From Brenneria nigrifluens DSM 30175 = ATCC 13028 (GTDB lineage: Bacteria; Pseudomonadota; Gammaproteobacteria; Enterobacterales; Enterobacteriaceae), in the NCBI RefSeq assembly GCF_005484965.1, contig NZ_CP034036.1:1302001-1366000 (forward strand): a stretch of 64,000 nt of DNA, written 5' to 3'. The notes beneath the pieces are model-generated. The model made no database searches. It worked only from the letters and a program-made list of their open reading frames with translations, and had not been told where the DNA came from. Shown here in pieces: positions 27,432 through 37,117 of this stretch (its first letter is position 1; the number at the start of each line of letters is the position of its first letter). The position numbers and the translations under genes are program-made.

Positions 27432-27623
27432 GATGGTTCCTCTTTTCACATTCTGTAGCCGCCTGCGGTTATCGGAACGCTACGCATACAGAGTTCCGGG
27501 GTTAGCAGGGCAGACCTAAAGGATAGGCGCTGACGTTTGCCGCGGCTCATGTAATCCTCTTCGAAAGTTGCCTGATTCTGCTTTTCTCTTGTCGGCCTCT
27601 GCCGGCCATGCTAATAATCGGCC

Positions 27624-28514
27624 ATGGAAAATCAGCTGCAAGAATTGCGCGTTCTGGCTGCCGGAGCAGGGAATCAGCCTACTGAAACGGGTATCCCGCG
27701 CGTCGCGATGGTTCAGGGAGAAATTCCTGAACATCGGCTGTCCGCCGTTTATCAACCGATGATTAACCTGATCCTGACCGGATCGAAAAGCATAACGGTG
27801 GGAGACAGAACATACCGCTACAACCCGGCGACCTATTTCGTCATGTCGGTGGATTTACCGGCCGTCGGTAAAATTTATGCCGATGCGCAGACCGGCGCCC
27901 CTTATCTTGCCGTCAGCCTGACGCCGGCGCCGGAAATTATCGCCGATCTGCTGTCCGGCTTGCCTGAAGCCAGTTCCCCGTCACTTTACAACGTCGGGTT
28001 TTCCGTGGCCCCGGTAACGCCGGAATTACTTGATGCCTGGCTGCGCATGTTGCGCTTGATGAATAAGCCGGATGAAATCGCCGCGCTGGCTCCCGCCTAT
28101 GAACGGGAAATCCTGTTCCGCGTGCTTCAGGGGCCGCTCGGCTGGATGCTGCGGGATATCGCCACGCCGGACACGCATTTGTCGCGCATTTACGCCGTGG
28201 TCAACTGGATAAAACAGAACTATATGCAGACGGTGAGGATTAAGGAGCTGGCGGCGATGGCCGCGCTGAGCGTCTCGGCGTTTCATCGTCACTTTCGCGC
28301 CATTACCGCGCTCAGCCCGCTGCAGTATCAGAAACGCATTCGGTTGATGCAGGCGCGGACGAAACTGGCGACCGGGAGCGCAAATATCACCACCGTCGCC
28401 CTGTCCGTCGGCTATCAAAGCCATACCCAGTTCAGCCGGGAATATGCGCGGCTGTTTGGCTTGCCGCCGTCAGTGGATCTGCGTCGTATCGCACGCAGCA
28501 GAGAAAACCTCTAG
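27624..28514 (+). CDS. AraC-family transcriptional regulator
   Basis: 296 residues. The N-terminal cupin-like AraC_N region (IPRVAMVQGEIPEHRLSAVYQPMINLILTG) is followed by two C-terminal helix-turn-helix units: IKELAAMAALSVSAFHRHFRAITALSPLQYQKRIRL and ITTVALSVGYQSHTQFSREYARLFG. Divergent from the VOC/enoyl-reductase-like pair, which is the most likely target. If so, the regulator has lost part of its regulon. Confidence 0.88.
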   Translation: MENQLQELRVLAAGAGNQPTETGIPRVAMVQGEIPEHRLSAVYQPMINLILTGSKSITVGDRTYRYNPATYFVMSVDLPAVGKIYADAQTGAPYLAVSLTPAPEIIADLLSGLPEASSPSLYNVGFSVAPVTPELLDAWLRMLRLMNKPDEIAALAPAYEREILFRVLQGPLGWMLRDIATPDTHLSRIYAVVNWIKQNYMQTVRIKELAAMAALSVSAFHRHFRAITALSPLQYQKRIRLMQARTKLATGSANITTVALSVGYQSHTQFSREYARLFGLPPSVDLRRIARSRENL

Positions 28515-28523
28515 GCGCCGCCT

Positions 28524-28904
28524 TTATATATAGAGGACTTTTGTTATCTTATCCGCCGTTGCCTGAAGTAGCGTAATAAGGTGCACCATATTTGCTAGGT
28601 TTTTTCTCACATGTGGCGCGGAGATACTCAGACAGGCGATCACTTTCCCAGCCGGATCAAAAACAGGTACGGCAGCGCCCACCACTCCGATCACAAATTC
28701 TGAATCATTCACGGCATAGCCCAGTTCCCGAGTCTTAAGTACCTCGCGCTTCAGGTAGTCGGGATCAATGATGGTATTCGGCGTAACCTGCTCCCATGGG
28801 CCGCTCAGCAGGTAGGCGTCCAGAAGCTTATCAGACATATTGGCCGCGAAAATCCTTTTTGATGCGGCGATTAGCTTCGTCGCTGAACTCTGCGCAAGCC
28901 GTGG
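28524..28904 (-). pseudogene. C-terminal remnant of an IclR-family regulator
   Basis: About 127 codons in frame from near 28904 to the stop at 28524 match the IclR effector-binding domain: LAQSSATKLIAASKRIFAANMS, SGPWEQVTPNTIIDPDYLK, ELGYAVNDSEFVIGVVGAAVPVFD, GKVIACLSISAPH. The N-terminal winged helix is missing because the frame runs into the citX remnant on the other strand at about 28900. An ATG at 28838 leaves an open frame but no DNA-binding domain, so it should not regulate. Confidence 0.75.
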
Positions 28905-29222
28905 GTGGATGGCGTTGGAGCGGGAAATTCTACAGGAGGATACGGGCTATCAGGCGATATGGGTGATTGATGCGCCGGCGATGTCGTTGAAAGCGGCGAT
29001 GGTGGACGCTGAGGATCGACATCCGTTAGGCCGCTTATGGGATATGGACGTAGTGAGCCCGGAGAGCGGCCCCCTTTCTCGTTCTGCGATAGGCCATCCG
29101 GCCAGAGCTTGTCTGATCTGCGACGAGCCGGCCCACGCCTGCAGCCGTAGCCGCCGACACGATCGTGATGAGCTTTTAGTGGTGATGGCGCAGCGTATTA
29201 TGACGTACCTGAACCGAGCCTG
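28900..29222 (+). pseudogene. citX: C-terminal remnant of citX (citrate lyase holo-ACP synthase)
   Basis: About 107 codons resemble the C-terminal half of CitX, which attaches the phosphoribosyl-dephospho-CoA prosthetic group to citrate lyase: APAMSLKAAMV, then HPLGRLWDMDVVSP, PLSRSAIGHPARACLICDEP and AHACSRSRRH. The N-terminal half is absent, and there are no other cit genes in the window. Upstream it joins the IclR fragment; downstream it runs into a copy of the binding-protein 3' end. A remnant of a lost citrate-fermentation locus. Confidence 0.75.
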
Positions 29223-29227
29223 TCGGA

Positions 29228-29299
29228 ATTACTCCACCCGTACATCAAAACCGGGGAAGTACTGTTTGGCCAGCTTCTCGACGGTGCCGTCTTGATGGC
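29228..29299. repeat. Direct repeat, copy 1 (duplicate of the 36283 gene's 3' end)
   Basis: 66 bases from ATTACTCCACCCGTACATCA to GCCGTCTT match 36282-36347 with one mismatch. Six more bases (GATGGC) match after a 13-base deletion relative to copy 2. This copy encodes only the reverse-strand tail of the amino-acid-binding protein and no functional gene. Same orientation as copy 2; together they flank the allose genes. Confidence 0.85.
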
Positions 29300-29304
29300 T
29301 TTTT

Positions 29305-29757
29305 TCAGCGCCGCAGCTGTTGTTCGAGCTGGACAATCGCCTCGACGCGTTTCTGATGGCGCCCGCCTTCAAACTCCGCCTTGAGCCAGCTATCGACAAT
29401 CATTTTCGCCAATTCCAGCCCCACTACACGCGATCCAAATGCCAGAATATTGGTGTTGTTGTGCTGGCGGGAAAGCTGCGCGGAGTAGGGTTCACTGCAC
29501 ACCACGGCGCGGATACCGGGAAACTTATTGGCGGTAATGGAAATCCCCACGCCGGTGCCGCAGATAAGAATACCGCCGTCAACCTCTCCGTTCACCACCG
29601 CTTCTGCCACCGCGCTGGCAAAGTGCGGGTAGTCGGTGCGTTCCTGCGACCAGGCGCCTTTATCCACGACCTCGATGTTCTTTGACCGCAGATGCGCCAG
29701 AATATCCTCTTTGAGGATAAACCCGACATGGTCACAGCCAAATGCAATCCGCTTCAT
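29305..29757 (-). CDS. rpiB: RpiB, ribose/allose-6-phosphate isomerase
   Basis: 150 residues of the RpiB/LacAB family. It has GCDHVGF near the N-terminus, the catalytic Cys66 in GILICGTGVGISITANK, the anion-hole Gly stretch and HNNTNILAFGSRVVG. It interconverts ribose-5-P and ribulose-5-P, and allose-6-P and allulose-6-P. As in E. coli, it lies divergent from the allose regulator and operon. Its stop is a few bases from repeat copy 1. Confidence 0.93.
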   Translation of the reverse strand: MKRIAFGCDHVGFILKEDILAHLRSKNIEVVDKGAWSQERTDYPHFASAVAEAVVNGEVDGGILICGTGVGISITANKFPGIRAVVCSEPYSAQLSRQHNNTNILAFGSRVVGLELAKMIVDSWLKAEFEGGRHQKRVEAIVQLEQQLRR

Positions 29758-30120
29758 ACGCTATTCCCCCTACTTGAGAAAACTTTACAGTTAAGGTTTA
29801 TTTGTGACTTTTTATCGATTTTATGCGGAAAAAAGCCACGGCGTCACCGGGTTAAGCGCCTGTTCTACACATCCTGATGAGACAAATCAATATGGATATA
29901 TACATAAAATAGCTCGTCATGTTCCTGTACTGATGTATGATTTTTATTTAATTTATTGTTTTTATTGTATTATTTTTGTTTTTTGAAAATAAAAATGAGG
30001 GGGAACTTCATGGATATAAAAACTTTATAAATTTAATATTTTTGTGAAGTTGATGGCATATTTCTCGCTGCCGGTGTGGTGATATAGTGTCGTCTTCTAT
30101 TTAAAGGACGCGAGCGCACA
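29758..30120. promoter_or_regulatory. Divergent rpiB/alsR control region
   Basis: A 363-base AT-rich spacer between divergent rpiB and alsR contains no credible gene. It should carry both promoters and the allose-regulator sites. AAAGGACGCGAGCGCACA just before 30121 supplies the alsR ribosome site. I cannot mark individual operators with confidence. Confidence 0.5.
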
Positions 30121-31005
30121 ATGAGTCAGTCAGAGTTTGATCAGGGACTCCCTAACGGAATCGGTATTGCGCCCTATCTGCGTATGAAGCAGGAAGGGAT
30201 GACTGAAAACGAAAGCCGGATTGTGGAGTGGCTGTTAACGCCAGGCAATTTGAGTGAAGCCCCGGCGATTAAAGATGTTGCCGAGGCGCTGGCGGTGTCC
30301 GAGGCAATGATCGTCAAGGTATCGAAGCGTCTGGGTTTCAGCGGGTTTCGCAACCTGCGCAGCGCCCTGGTGAATTATTTTTCGCAGTCTGAACAGGTGT
30401 TGCCTGCGGAGCTCTCTTTCGATGAAGCGCCGCAGGATGTGGTGAACAAGGTGTTCAATATTACCTTACGCACCATCATGGAAGGCCAGTCGATTGTTAA
30501 TGTTGATGAAATTCATCGCGCCGCACGTTACTTTTTTGGCGCCGACCAGCGTGATTTATACGGCGTCGGCGGTTCTAACACCATTTGTGCCGATATTCAC
30601 CACAAACTTTTGCGTATCGGCGTGCGCTGCCATGCCTATCAGGATGCGCATATCATGATGATGTCCGCCGCTTTGCTGAAAGAGGGCGATGTGGTTCTGG
30701 TGGTGTCGCATTCCGGGCGCACCAGTGATTTGAAAGCGGCCGTCGAACTGGCGAAGAAAAATGGGGCAAAAATAATTTGTATTACTCATAGCTATCATTC
30801 GCCGATTGCCAAACTGGCAGATTTTATTATTTGTTCGCCAGCACCAGAGACCCCTTTATTGGGACGAAACGCGTCAGCCAGAATATTACAATTAACGTTA
30901 TTAGATGCTTTCTTTGTTTCCGTTGCCCAACAGAATATTGAACAGGCAACATTAAATATGGAAAAAACCGGTGCTATTGTCGATTTTTTCCGGCGTGACC
31001 GATGA
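30121..31005 (+). CDS. alsR: RpiR-family regulator of the allose genes
   Basis: 294 residues. An N-terminal RpiR-type helix-turn-helix (AIKDVAEALAVSEAMIVKVSKRLGFSGFRNLRSAL) is followed by a SIS sugar-phosphate-binding domain (about 120-260) with GGSNTICADIHHKL and LVVSHSGRTSDLKAA. In E. coli, AlsR (RpiR) represses rpiB and alsBACEK and is relieved by allose. The same divergent arrangement is present here. Confidence 0.93.
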   Translation: MSQSEFDQGLPNGIGIAPYLRMKQEGMTENESRIVEWLLTPGNLSEAPAIKDVAEALAVSEAMIVKVSKRLGFSGFRNLRSALVNYFSQSEQVLPAELSFDEAPQDVVNKVFNITLRTIMEGQSIVNVDEIHRAARYFFGADQRDLYGVGGSNTICADIHHKLLRIGVRCHAYQDAHIMMMSAALLKEGDVVLVVSHSGRTSDLKAAVELAKKNGAKIICITHSYHSPIAKLADFIICSPAPETPLLGRNASARILQLTLLDAFFVSVAQQNIEQATLNMEKTGAIVDFFRRDR

Positions 31006-31076
31006 AGTGACAATATAAAGATGTATTCCGCATATGTGGAATATATCTCTGTACTCCCTACAAAGAGAACACTGCC

Positions 31077-32012
31077 ATGAATAAATATCTGAAAATATTC
31101 AGCGGCGCGGCCGTGGGATTAATGCTGTCAACCAGTGCCTTCGCTGTCGCCGAATATGCCGTAGTCTTAAAAACATTATCCAATCCGTTTTGGGTGGATA
31201 TGAAAAAAGGAATTGAAGACGAAGCGAAAAAACAGGGGGTGAGCGTCGATATTTTCGCCTCCCCCTCTGAAGGCGATTTCCAGTCGCAATTGCAACTCTT
31301 TGAAGACCTAAGCAATAAAAATTACAAAGGCATCGCCTTTGCCCCCTTATCTTCCGTCAACCTGGTAATGCCGGTGGCACGAGCATGGAAAAAGGGAATT
31401 TACCTGGTTAACCTCGACGAAAAAATCGATATGGATAACTTGAAAAAAGCGGGGGGTAACGTTGAAGCGTTTGTCACCACCGATAACGTCGCGGTCGGGG
31501 CGAAAGGCGCCGAATTTATCATTGAAAAACTGGGCGCCACAGGCGGTGAAGTGGCGATTATTGAAGGCAAAGCGGGCAACGCCTCCGGCGAGGCTCGCCG
31601 CAACGGGGCGACCGGGGCTTTCAAAAAAGCGATGCAGATCAAACTGGTCGCCAGTCAGCCTGCCGACTGGGATCGGATTAAAGCGCTGGACGTGGCCACC
31701 AACGTGTTGCAGCGCAACCCGGATCTGAAGGCGTTCTACTGTGCAAACGACACGATGGCGATGGGCGTTTCCCAGGCGGTGGCGAATGCGGGTAAAACCG
31801 GCAAAGTACTGGTGGTGGGGACCGACGGTATTCCGGAAGCGCGCAAAATGGTGGACGGCGGGCAGATGACCGCCACCGTCGCGCAAAACCCGGCGGATAT
31901 TGGCGCTACGGGATTGAAATTGCTGATCGAGGCGGCGAGCACCGGCAAGGTAATTCCGCTGGAAAAAGCGCCGGCGTTTAAGCTGGTCGATTCGCTTCTG
32001 GTGACGAAGTAA
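31077..32012 (+). CDS. alsB: D-allose-binding periplasmic protein
   Basis: 311 residues, nearly identical in recall to E. coli AlsB. A Sec signal peptide ends at about SAFAVAEYA, then VVLKTLSNPFWVDMKKGIED and ASPSEGDFQSQLQLFEDLSN lead into the two-lobe sugar-binding fold. It delivers allose to AlsAC. AAGAGAAC precedes the ATG. A hairpin follows before alsA, a usual device to make more binding protein than transporter. Confidence 0.95.
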   Translation: MNKYLKIFSGAAVGLMLSTSAFAVAEYAVVLKTLSNPFWVDMKKGIEDEAKKQGVSVDIFASPSEGDFQSQLQLFEDLSNKNYKGIAFAPLSSVNLVMPVARAWKKGIYLVNLDEKIDMDNLKKAGGNVEAFVTTDNVAVGAKGAEFIIEKLGATGGEVAIIEGKAGNASGEARRNGATGAFKKAMQIKLVASQPADWDRIKALDVATNVLQRNPDLKAFYCANDTMAMGVSQAVANAGKTGKVLVVGTDGIPEARKMVDGGQMTATVAQNPADIGATGLKLLIEAASTGKVIPLEKAPAFKLVDSLLVTK

Positions 32013-32027
32013 TTTTCCCCTCACTCC

Positions 32028-32051
32028 GATCCTCTCTTCAGGGAGAGGGTC
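32028..32051 (+). terminator. Intra-operon hairpin between alsB and alsA
   Basis: Stem CCTCTC/GAGAGG, extended by GAT/GTC on the outside, with a six-base loop. It resembles the dispersed CCTCTC...GAGAGG intergenic hairpins common in enterobacteria. Likely stabilises alsB mRNA or partly terminates. Confidence 0.55.
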
Positions 32052-32091
32052 CCTTCCCGTAAGCAGGGGGGGCAATAATATGAGGCTTACT

Positions 32092-33602
<1,511 letters not shown>

Positions 33603-33624
<22 letters not shown>

Positions 33625-34583
33625 AAAGCGACATGAGCGAGAAAAAACCGTTTAACTTCGCGCTGTTCTGGGATAAGTACGGCACCTTTTTTATCCTGGC
33701 GATCATCGTCGCCATTTTCGGCAGCCTGTCGTCGGAATACTTTCTGACCACCAATAACATCACGCAGATTTTCGTGCAAAGTTCGGTCACCGTATTGATC
33801 GGCATGGGGGAGTTTTTCGCCATTCTGGTGGCGGGGATCGACCTGTCGGTCGGTGCCATCCTGGCGCTCTCCGGTATGGTGACCGCCAAACTGATGCTGG
33901 CGGGCGTCGATCCGTTTCTCGCCGCGCTGATTGGCGGCGTGCTGGTCGGCGGCGCGCTCGGCGCGATTAACGGCTGTCTGGTGAACTGGACCGGGCTGCA
34001 TCCGTTCATTATTACGCTCGGCACCAACGCCATTTTCCGCGGCGTCACGCTGGTGATTTCCGATGCCAACTCGGTGTACGGCTTCTCATTTGATTTTGTG
34101 AACTTTTTTGCCGCCAGCGTTATCGGCATCCCGGTGCCGGTTATTTTCTCTCTGTTGGTGGCGGTGATCCTGTGGTTTGTCACCACGCGGATGCGCCTGG
34201 GCCGCAATATTTACGCTCTGGGCGGTAACAAGAATTCGGCTTTTTACTCCGGCATCGATGTGAAATTCCACATTCTGGTGGTGTTCATCATTTCCGGTAT
34301 CTGCGCCGGTCTCGCCGGCGTGGTTTCAACCGCGCGTTTGGGCGCGGCGGAGCCGCTGGCGGGAATGGGTTTTGAAACCTATGCCATCGCCAGCGCCATT
34401 ATCGGCGGCACCAGTTTCTTCGGCGGCAAGGGTCGCATCTTCTCAGTGGTTATAGGCGGACTGATTATCGGCACTATCAATAACGGGCTGAATATCCTGC
34501 AAGTACAGACTTATTACCAACTGGTGGTGATGGGCGGGCTGATTATTGCCGCTGTTGCCCTCGATAGGCTTATCAGTAAGTAA
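33603..34583 (+). CDS. alsC: D-allose ABC transporter permease
   Basis: 326 residues of the RbsC/AraH permease family, about nine or ten helices. Contains the GIDLSVGAILALSGMV and ALGGNKNSAFYSGIDVKFH signatures. Very close to E. coli AlsC over its whole length. The start lies within the end of alsA, so translation is coupled. Confidence 0.95.
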
Positions 34584-34594
34584 GGAATTCCACG

Positions 34595-35290
34595 ATGAAA
34601 ATATCCCCCTCTTTGATGTGTATGGATCTGCTGAAATTTAAAGAACAGATCGAGTTTATTGATAGCCATGCGGACTATTTTCATATCGATATTATGGATG
34701 GTCACTTTGTCCCTAACCTGACGCTTTCGCCCTTTTTTGTCAGCCAGGTGAAAAAGCTGGCAAGCCTGCCGCTGGATTGCCATTTGATGGTCACGCGGCC
34801 GCAGGATTATATCGGTCAACTGGCGCGGGCGGGGGCGGACTTCATCACCTTGCATCCGGAAACGATCAACGGCCAGGCGTTTCGCCTGATCGATGAGATC
34901 CGCCGCTTCGGCATGAAAGTCGGGCTGATCCTCAATCCGGAAACTCCGGTTGAGGCGATGAAATACTATATTCATAAAGCGGACAAAATTACCGTTATGA
35001 CCGTCGATCCGGGCTTTGCCGGGCAGCCGTTTATCCCGGAAATGCTGGAAAAAATCACCGAGCTGAAAGCCTGGCGCGAACGCGAAGGGCTTGGCTACGA
35101 AATTGAAATCGATGGTTCCTGTAACCAGGGCACCTATCAGAAACTCATCGCGGCCGGGGCGGATGTCTTTATCGTCGGCACCTCCGGCTTGTTCAACCAT
35201 GCGGACAATATCGATGAAGCCTGGTCCTTAATGGCAGAGCAGATCCTGGCGGCGAAAAAAGAGGTACAGCCTCATGCAAGAACGGCATAA
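34595..35290 (+). CDS. alsE: D-allulose-6-phosphate 3-epimerase
   Basis: 231-residue TIM-barrel of the ribulose-phosphate 3-epimerase family. Metal and catalytic residues appear in HIDIMDGHFVPN, CHLMVTRP, MTVDPGFAGQPF and EIEIDGSCNQ. It converts allulose-6-P to fructose-6-P, sending allose carbon into glycolysis. AAGGAATTC precedes the ATG; the end overlaps alsK. Confidence 0.95.
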   Translation: MKISPSLMCMDLLKFKEQIEFIDSHADYFHIDIMDGHFVPNLTLSPFFVSQVKKLASLPLDCHLMVTRPQDYIGQLARAGADFITLHPETINGQAFRLIDEIRRFGMKVGLILNPETPVEAMKYYIHKADKITVMTVDPGFAGQPFIPEMLEKITELKAWREREGLGYEIEIDGSCNQGTYQKLIAAGADVFIVGTSGLFNHADNIDEAWSLMAEQILAAKKEVQPHARTA

Positions 35291-36179
35291 CGTCGTGGCG
35301 GGCGTGGATATGGGGGCGACGCATATCCGTTTTTGTCTGCAATCGATAAGCGGAGAAGTGTTGCACTGTGAGAAACGCCGCACGGCTGAGGTGATTGCCA
35401 ACGGCCTGGTCGCCGGTATTCGCACGTTGTTGCAGCAACAGCTTTACCGGTTTCACGCCCGTTGCCACGGGCTGGTGATGGGATTCCCGGCGCTGGTCGG
35501 CAAAGACAAACGCACCATCATCTCCACCCCCAACTTACCGCTGGCGGCGGGTTCACTTACCGGACTTGCCGATGAACTGGAAACCGCGTTGGGCTGTGCG
35601 GTGGAGTTTTCCCGCGATGTGAATCTGCAACTCTCGTTCGACGTACGGGAGAACGGCCTGAAAGACCAACTGGTGCTGGCGGCCTATCTTGGCACAGGCA
35701 TGGGCTTTGCTATCTGGCTGAACGGCGCGCCGTGGATCGGGGCGCACGGTGTTGCGGGCGAACTCGGCCACATTCCGCAGGGCGACATGCGGCTACGCTG
35801 CGGCTGCGGCAATGCCGGGTGCCTGGAAACGGTCTGCTCCGGTATCGCGCTCAAGCGCTGGTATGAGCTGCAGTCGCGTCATTATGCGCTCGGCGAATTG
35901 TTTATTCATGCCCGTAATGAACCCTTTGTGCAGGCGCTGTTGCAGCATGCGGCGCGGGCCATCGCCACCAGTATTAACCTGTTCGATCCGCAGGCGGTGA
36001 TCCTCGGCGGCGGGGTGATGGATATGCCCGCGTTCCCGCGTGATGCGCTGATTGCGCGGATTGACTCGCACCTGCGCCGTCCGCTGCCGCACGCGGCGGT
36101 GCGTTTTCTGGCGGCTTCATCTTCTGCCTATAACGGCGCGCAGGGCGCGGCGGCGCTGGCGCTTGCCCGCTTTACGTAG
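35274..36179 (+). CDS. alsK: D-allose kinase (ROK family)
   Basis: 301 residues. The ROK phosphate-1 motif is GVDMGATHIRF near residue 12. The zinc-binding ROK signature is GVAGELGHIPQGD plus CGCGNAGCLE, and AVILGGGVMDMP lies near the C-terminus. It phosphorylates allose to allose-6-P, the substrate of RpiB. Last gene of alsBACEK; sequence diverges more from E. coli than AlsA or AlsC do. Confidence 0.93.
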   Translation: MQERHNVVAGVDMGATHIRFCLQSISGEVLHCEKRRTAEVIANGLVAGIRTLLQQQLYRFHARCHGLVMGFPALVGKDKRTIISTPNLPLAAGSLTGLADELETALGCAVEFSRDVNLQLSFDVRENGLKDQLVLAAYLGTGMGFAIWLNGAPWIGAHGVAGELGHIPQGDMRLRCGCGNAGCLETVCSGIALKRWYELQSRHYALGELFIHARNEPFVQALLQHAARAIATSINLFDPQAVILGGGVMDMPAFPRDALIARIDSHLRRPLPHAAVRFLAASSSAYNGAQGAAALALARFT

Positions 36180-36256
36180 CACTTTTTTCCGCCGGCGGCT
36201 TTGGGTTCAAGAAATACCTGTCTATTCCCCCGGAAATGCCTTCAGGTCCGCCAGGA

Positions 36257-36274
36257 GCCGCCTCGGCAGGCGGC
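36257..36274 (-). terminator. Hairpin after the amino-acid-binding-protein gene
   Basis: GCCGCC-tcggca-GGCGGC, a perfect six-base stem about nine bases past the stop of the reverse-strand gene at 36283. No T tract. It may end transcription from both the binding-protein gene and alsK. It is not part of the duplicated repeat. Confidence 0.45.
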
Positions 36275-36281
36275 TGCGAAT

Positions 36282-36366
36282 ATTACTCCACCCGTACATC
36301 AAAGCCGGGGAAGTACTGTTTGGCCAGCTTCTCGACGGTGCCGTCTTCTTTCACCTGCTTGATGGC
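36282..36366. repeat. Direct repeat, copy 2 (3' end of the amino-acid-binding-protein gene)
   Basis: Original copy of the sequence duplicated at 29228-29299. It encodes the last about 28 residues of the binding protein (ending AKQYFPGFDVRVE) on the reverse strand. Both copies are in direct orientation and enclose rpiB-alsRBACEK, a 7-kb interval. Confidence 0.85.
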
Positions 36367-37059
36367 CTTATCCAGCGCCTCTTTCAGCTTGGCGTCGTCT
36401 TTGCGCAGACCGAAACCGATGCCGCTGCCGAGAATGGTGGCGTCGTCAACCGGTTGGCCGATAAAGGCGAAGCCTTTACCCTCCGGGCGGTCGAGAAAGC
36501 CGGATTGTCCGGCCGCCGCCATCACCAGCGTGCCGTCCAGACGACCGGCCGCCAGATCGTCATAGGCCAGATTCTGATCTTTGTAAGAGATCACCGTGAC
36601 GCCCTGTTTCTCCCAGTGCTCTTTGGCGTAGATTTCCTGAATGGAACCCTGAAGCACGCCGATGTTTTTGCCCTTCAGCGCCTCTGCCGTCGGCGCCAGT
36701 CCGGCCTGCGGTTTGCCCAGCAACTGGGTGGGGATGCGGTAAATCGGGGTGGTGAAATCAATGGCTTCTTTACGCTTTTCGGTGATGTTCATCGCCGAGT
36801 TGATGGCATCGAATTTTTTGGCTTTCAGCGCCGGAATCAGCGAGTCAAATGAGGTTTCGACCCAGGAGCATTTGAAGTTGCCGGCTTTGCAGATGGCATG
36901 GCCCAGATCGATATCGAATCCTTCCAACTGGCCTTGCGCATTTTTACTTTCAAACGGCGGGTATTCGGCTTCCACGCCGAAACGCAGTTCGGTCTGCGCC
37001 ATGGCAAAGGAGGAAGAGAGTAAACCGAGCGATGCCAGCAGCATGTTTAATTTTTTCAT
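36283..37059 (-). CDS. Polar/basic amino-acid ABC transporter substrate-binding protein
   Basis: 258 residues: a Sec signal (MKKLNMLLASLGLLSSSFAMA-Q), then a type II periplasmic-binding fold of the HisJ/ArtJ/LAO group (LRFGVEAEYPPFESKNAQGQ, GFDIDLGHAICK, INSAMNITEKRKEAIDFTTPIY). Likely binds arginine, lysine, ornithine or histidine. No permease or ATPase gene is adjacent, so it probably feeds a transporter encoded elsewhere. The aminotransferase gene upstream on the same strand may be cotranscribed. Confidence 0.9.
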   Translation of the reverse strand: MKKLNMLLASLGLLSSSFAMAQTELRFGVEAEYPPFESKNAQGQLEGFDIDLGHAICKAGNFKCSWVETSFDSLIPALKAKKFDAINSAMNITEKRKEAIDFTTPIYRIPTQLLGKPQAGLAPTAEALKGKNIGVLQGSIQEIYAKEHWEKQGVTVISYKDQNLAYDDLAAGRLDGTLVMAAAGQSGFLDRPEGKGFAFIGQPVDDATILGSGIGFGLRKDDAKLKEALDKAIKQVKEDGTVEKLAKQYFPGFDVRVE

Positions 37060-37117
37060 ATCTGGAACGATCTCCGTTAATTCGATGAGTTGTGATTAAA
37101 AATAGTGTCCCACAGCG

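Noticed and set aside
28840..29295. 151-codon forward frame as an intact novel gene
   Set aside because: Its middle is a citX C-terminal fragment, its start is antisense to an IclR remnant and its end is antisense to the duplicated binding-protein tail; it is a patchwork.
36052..36852. 266-codon forward frame across the end of alsK and opposite the binding-protein gene
   Set aside because: Overlaps two firmly identified genes in wrong frames; no family resemblance.
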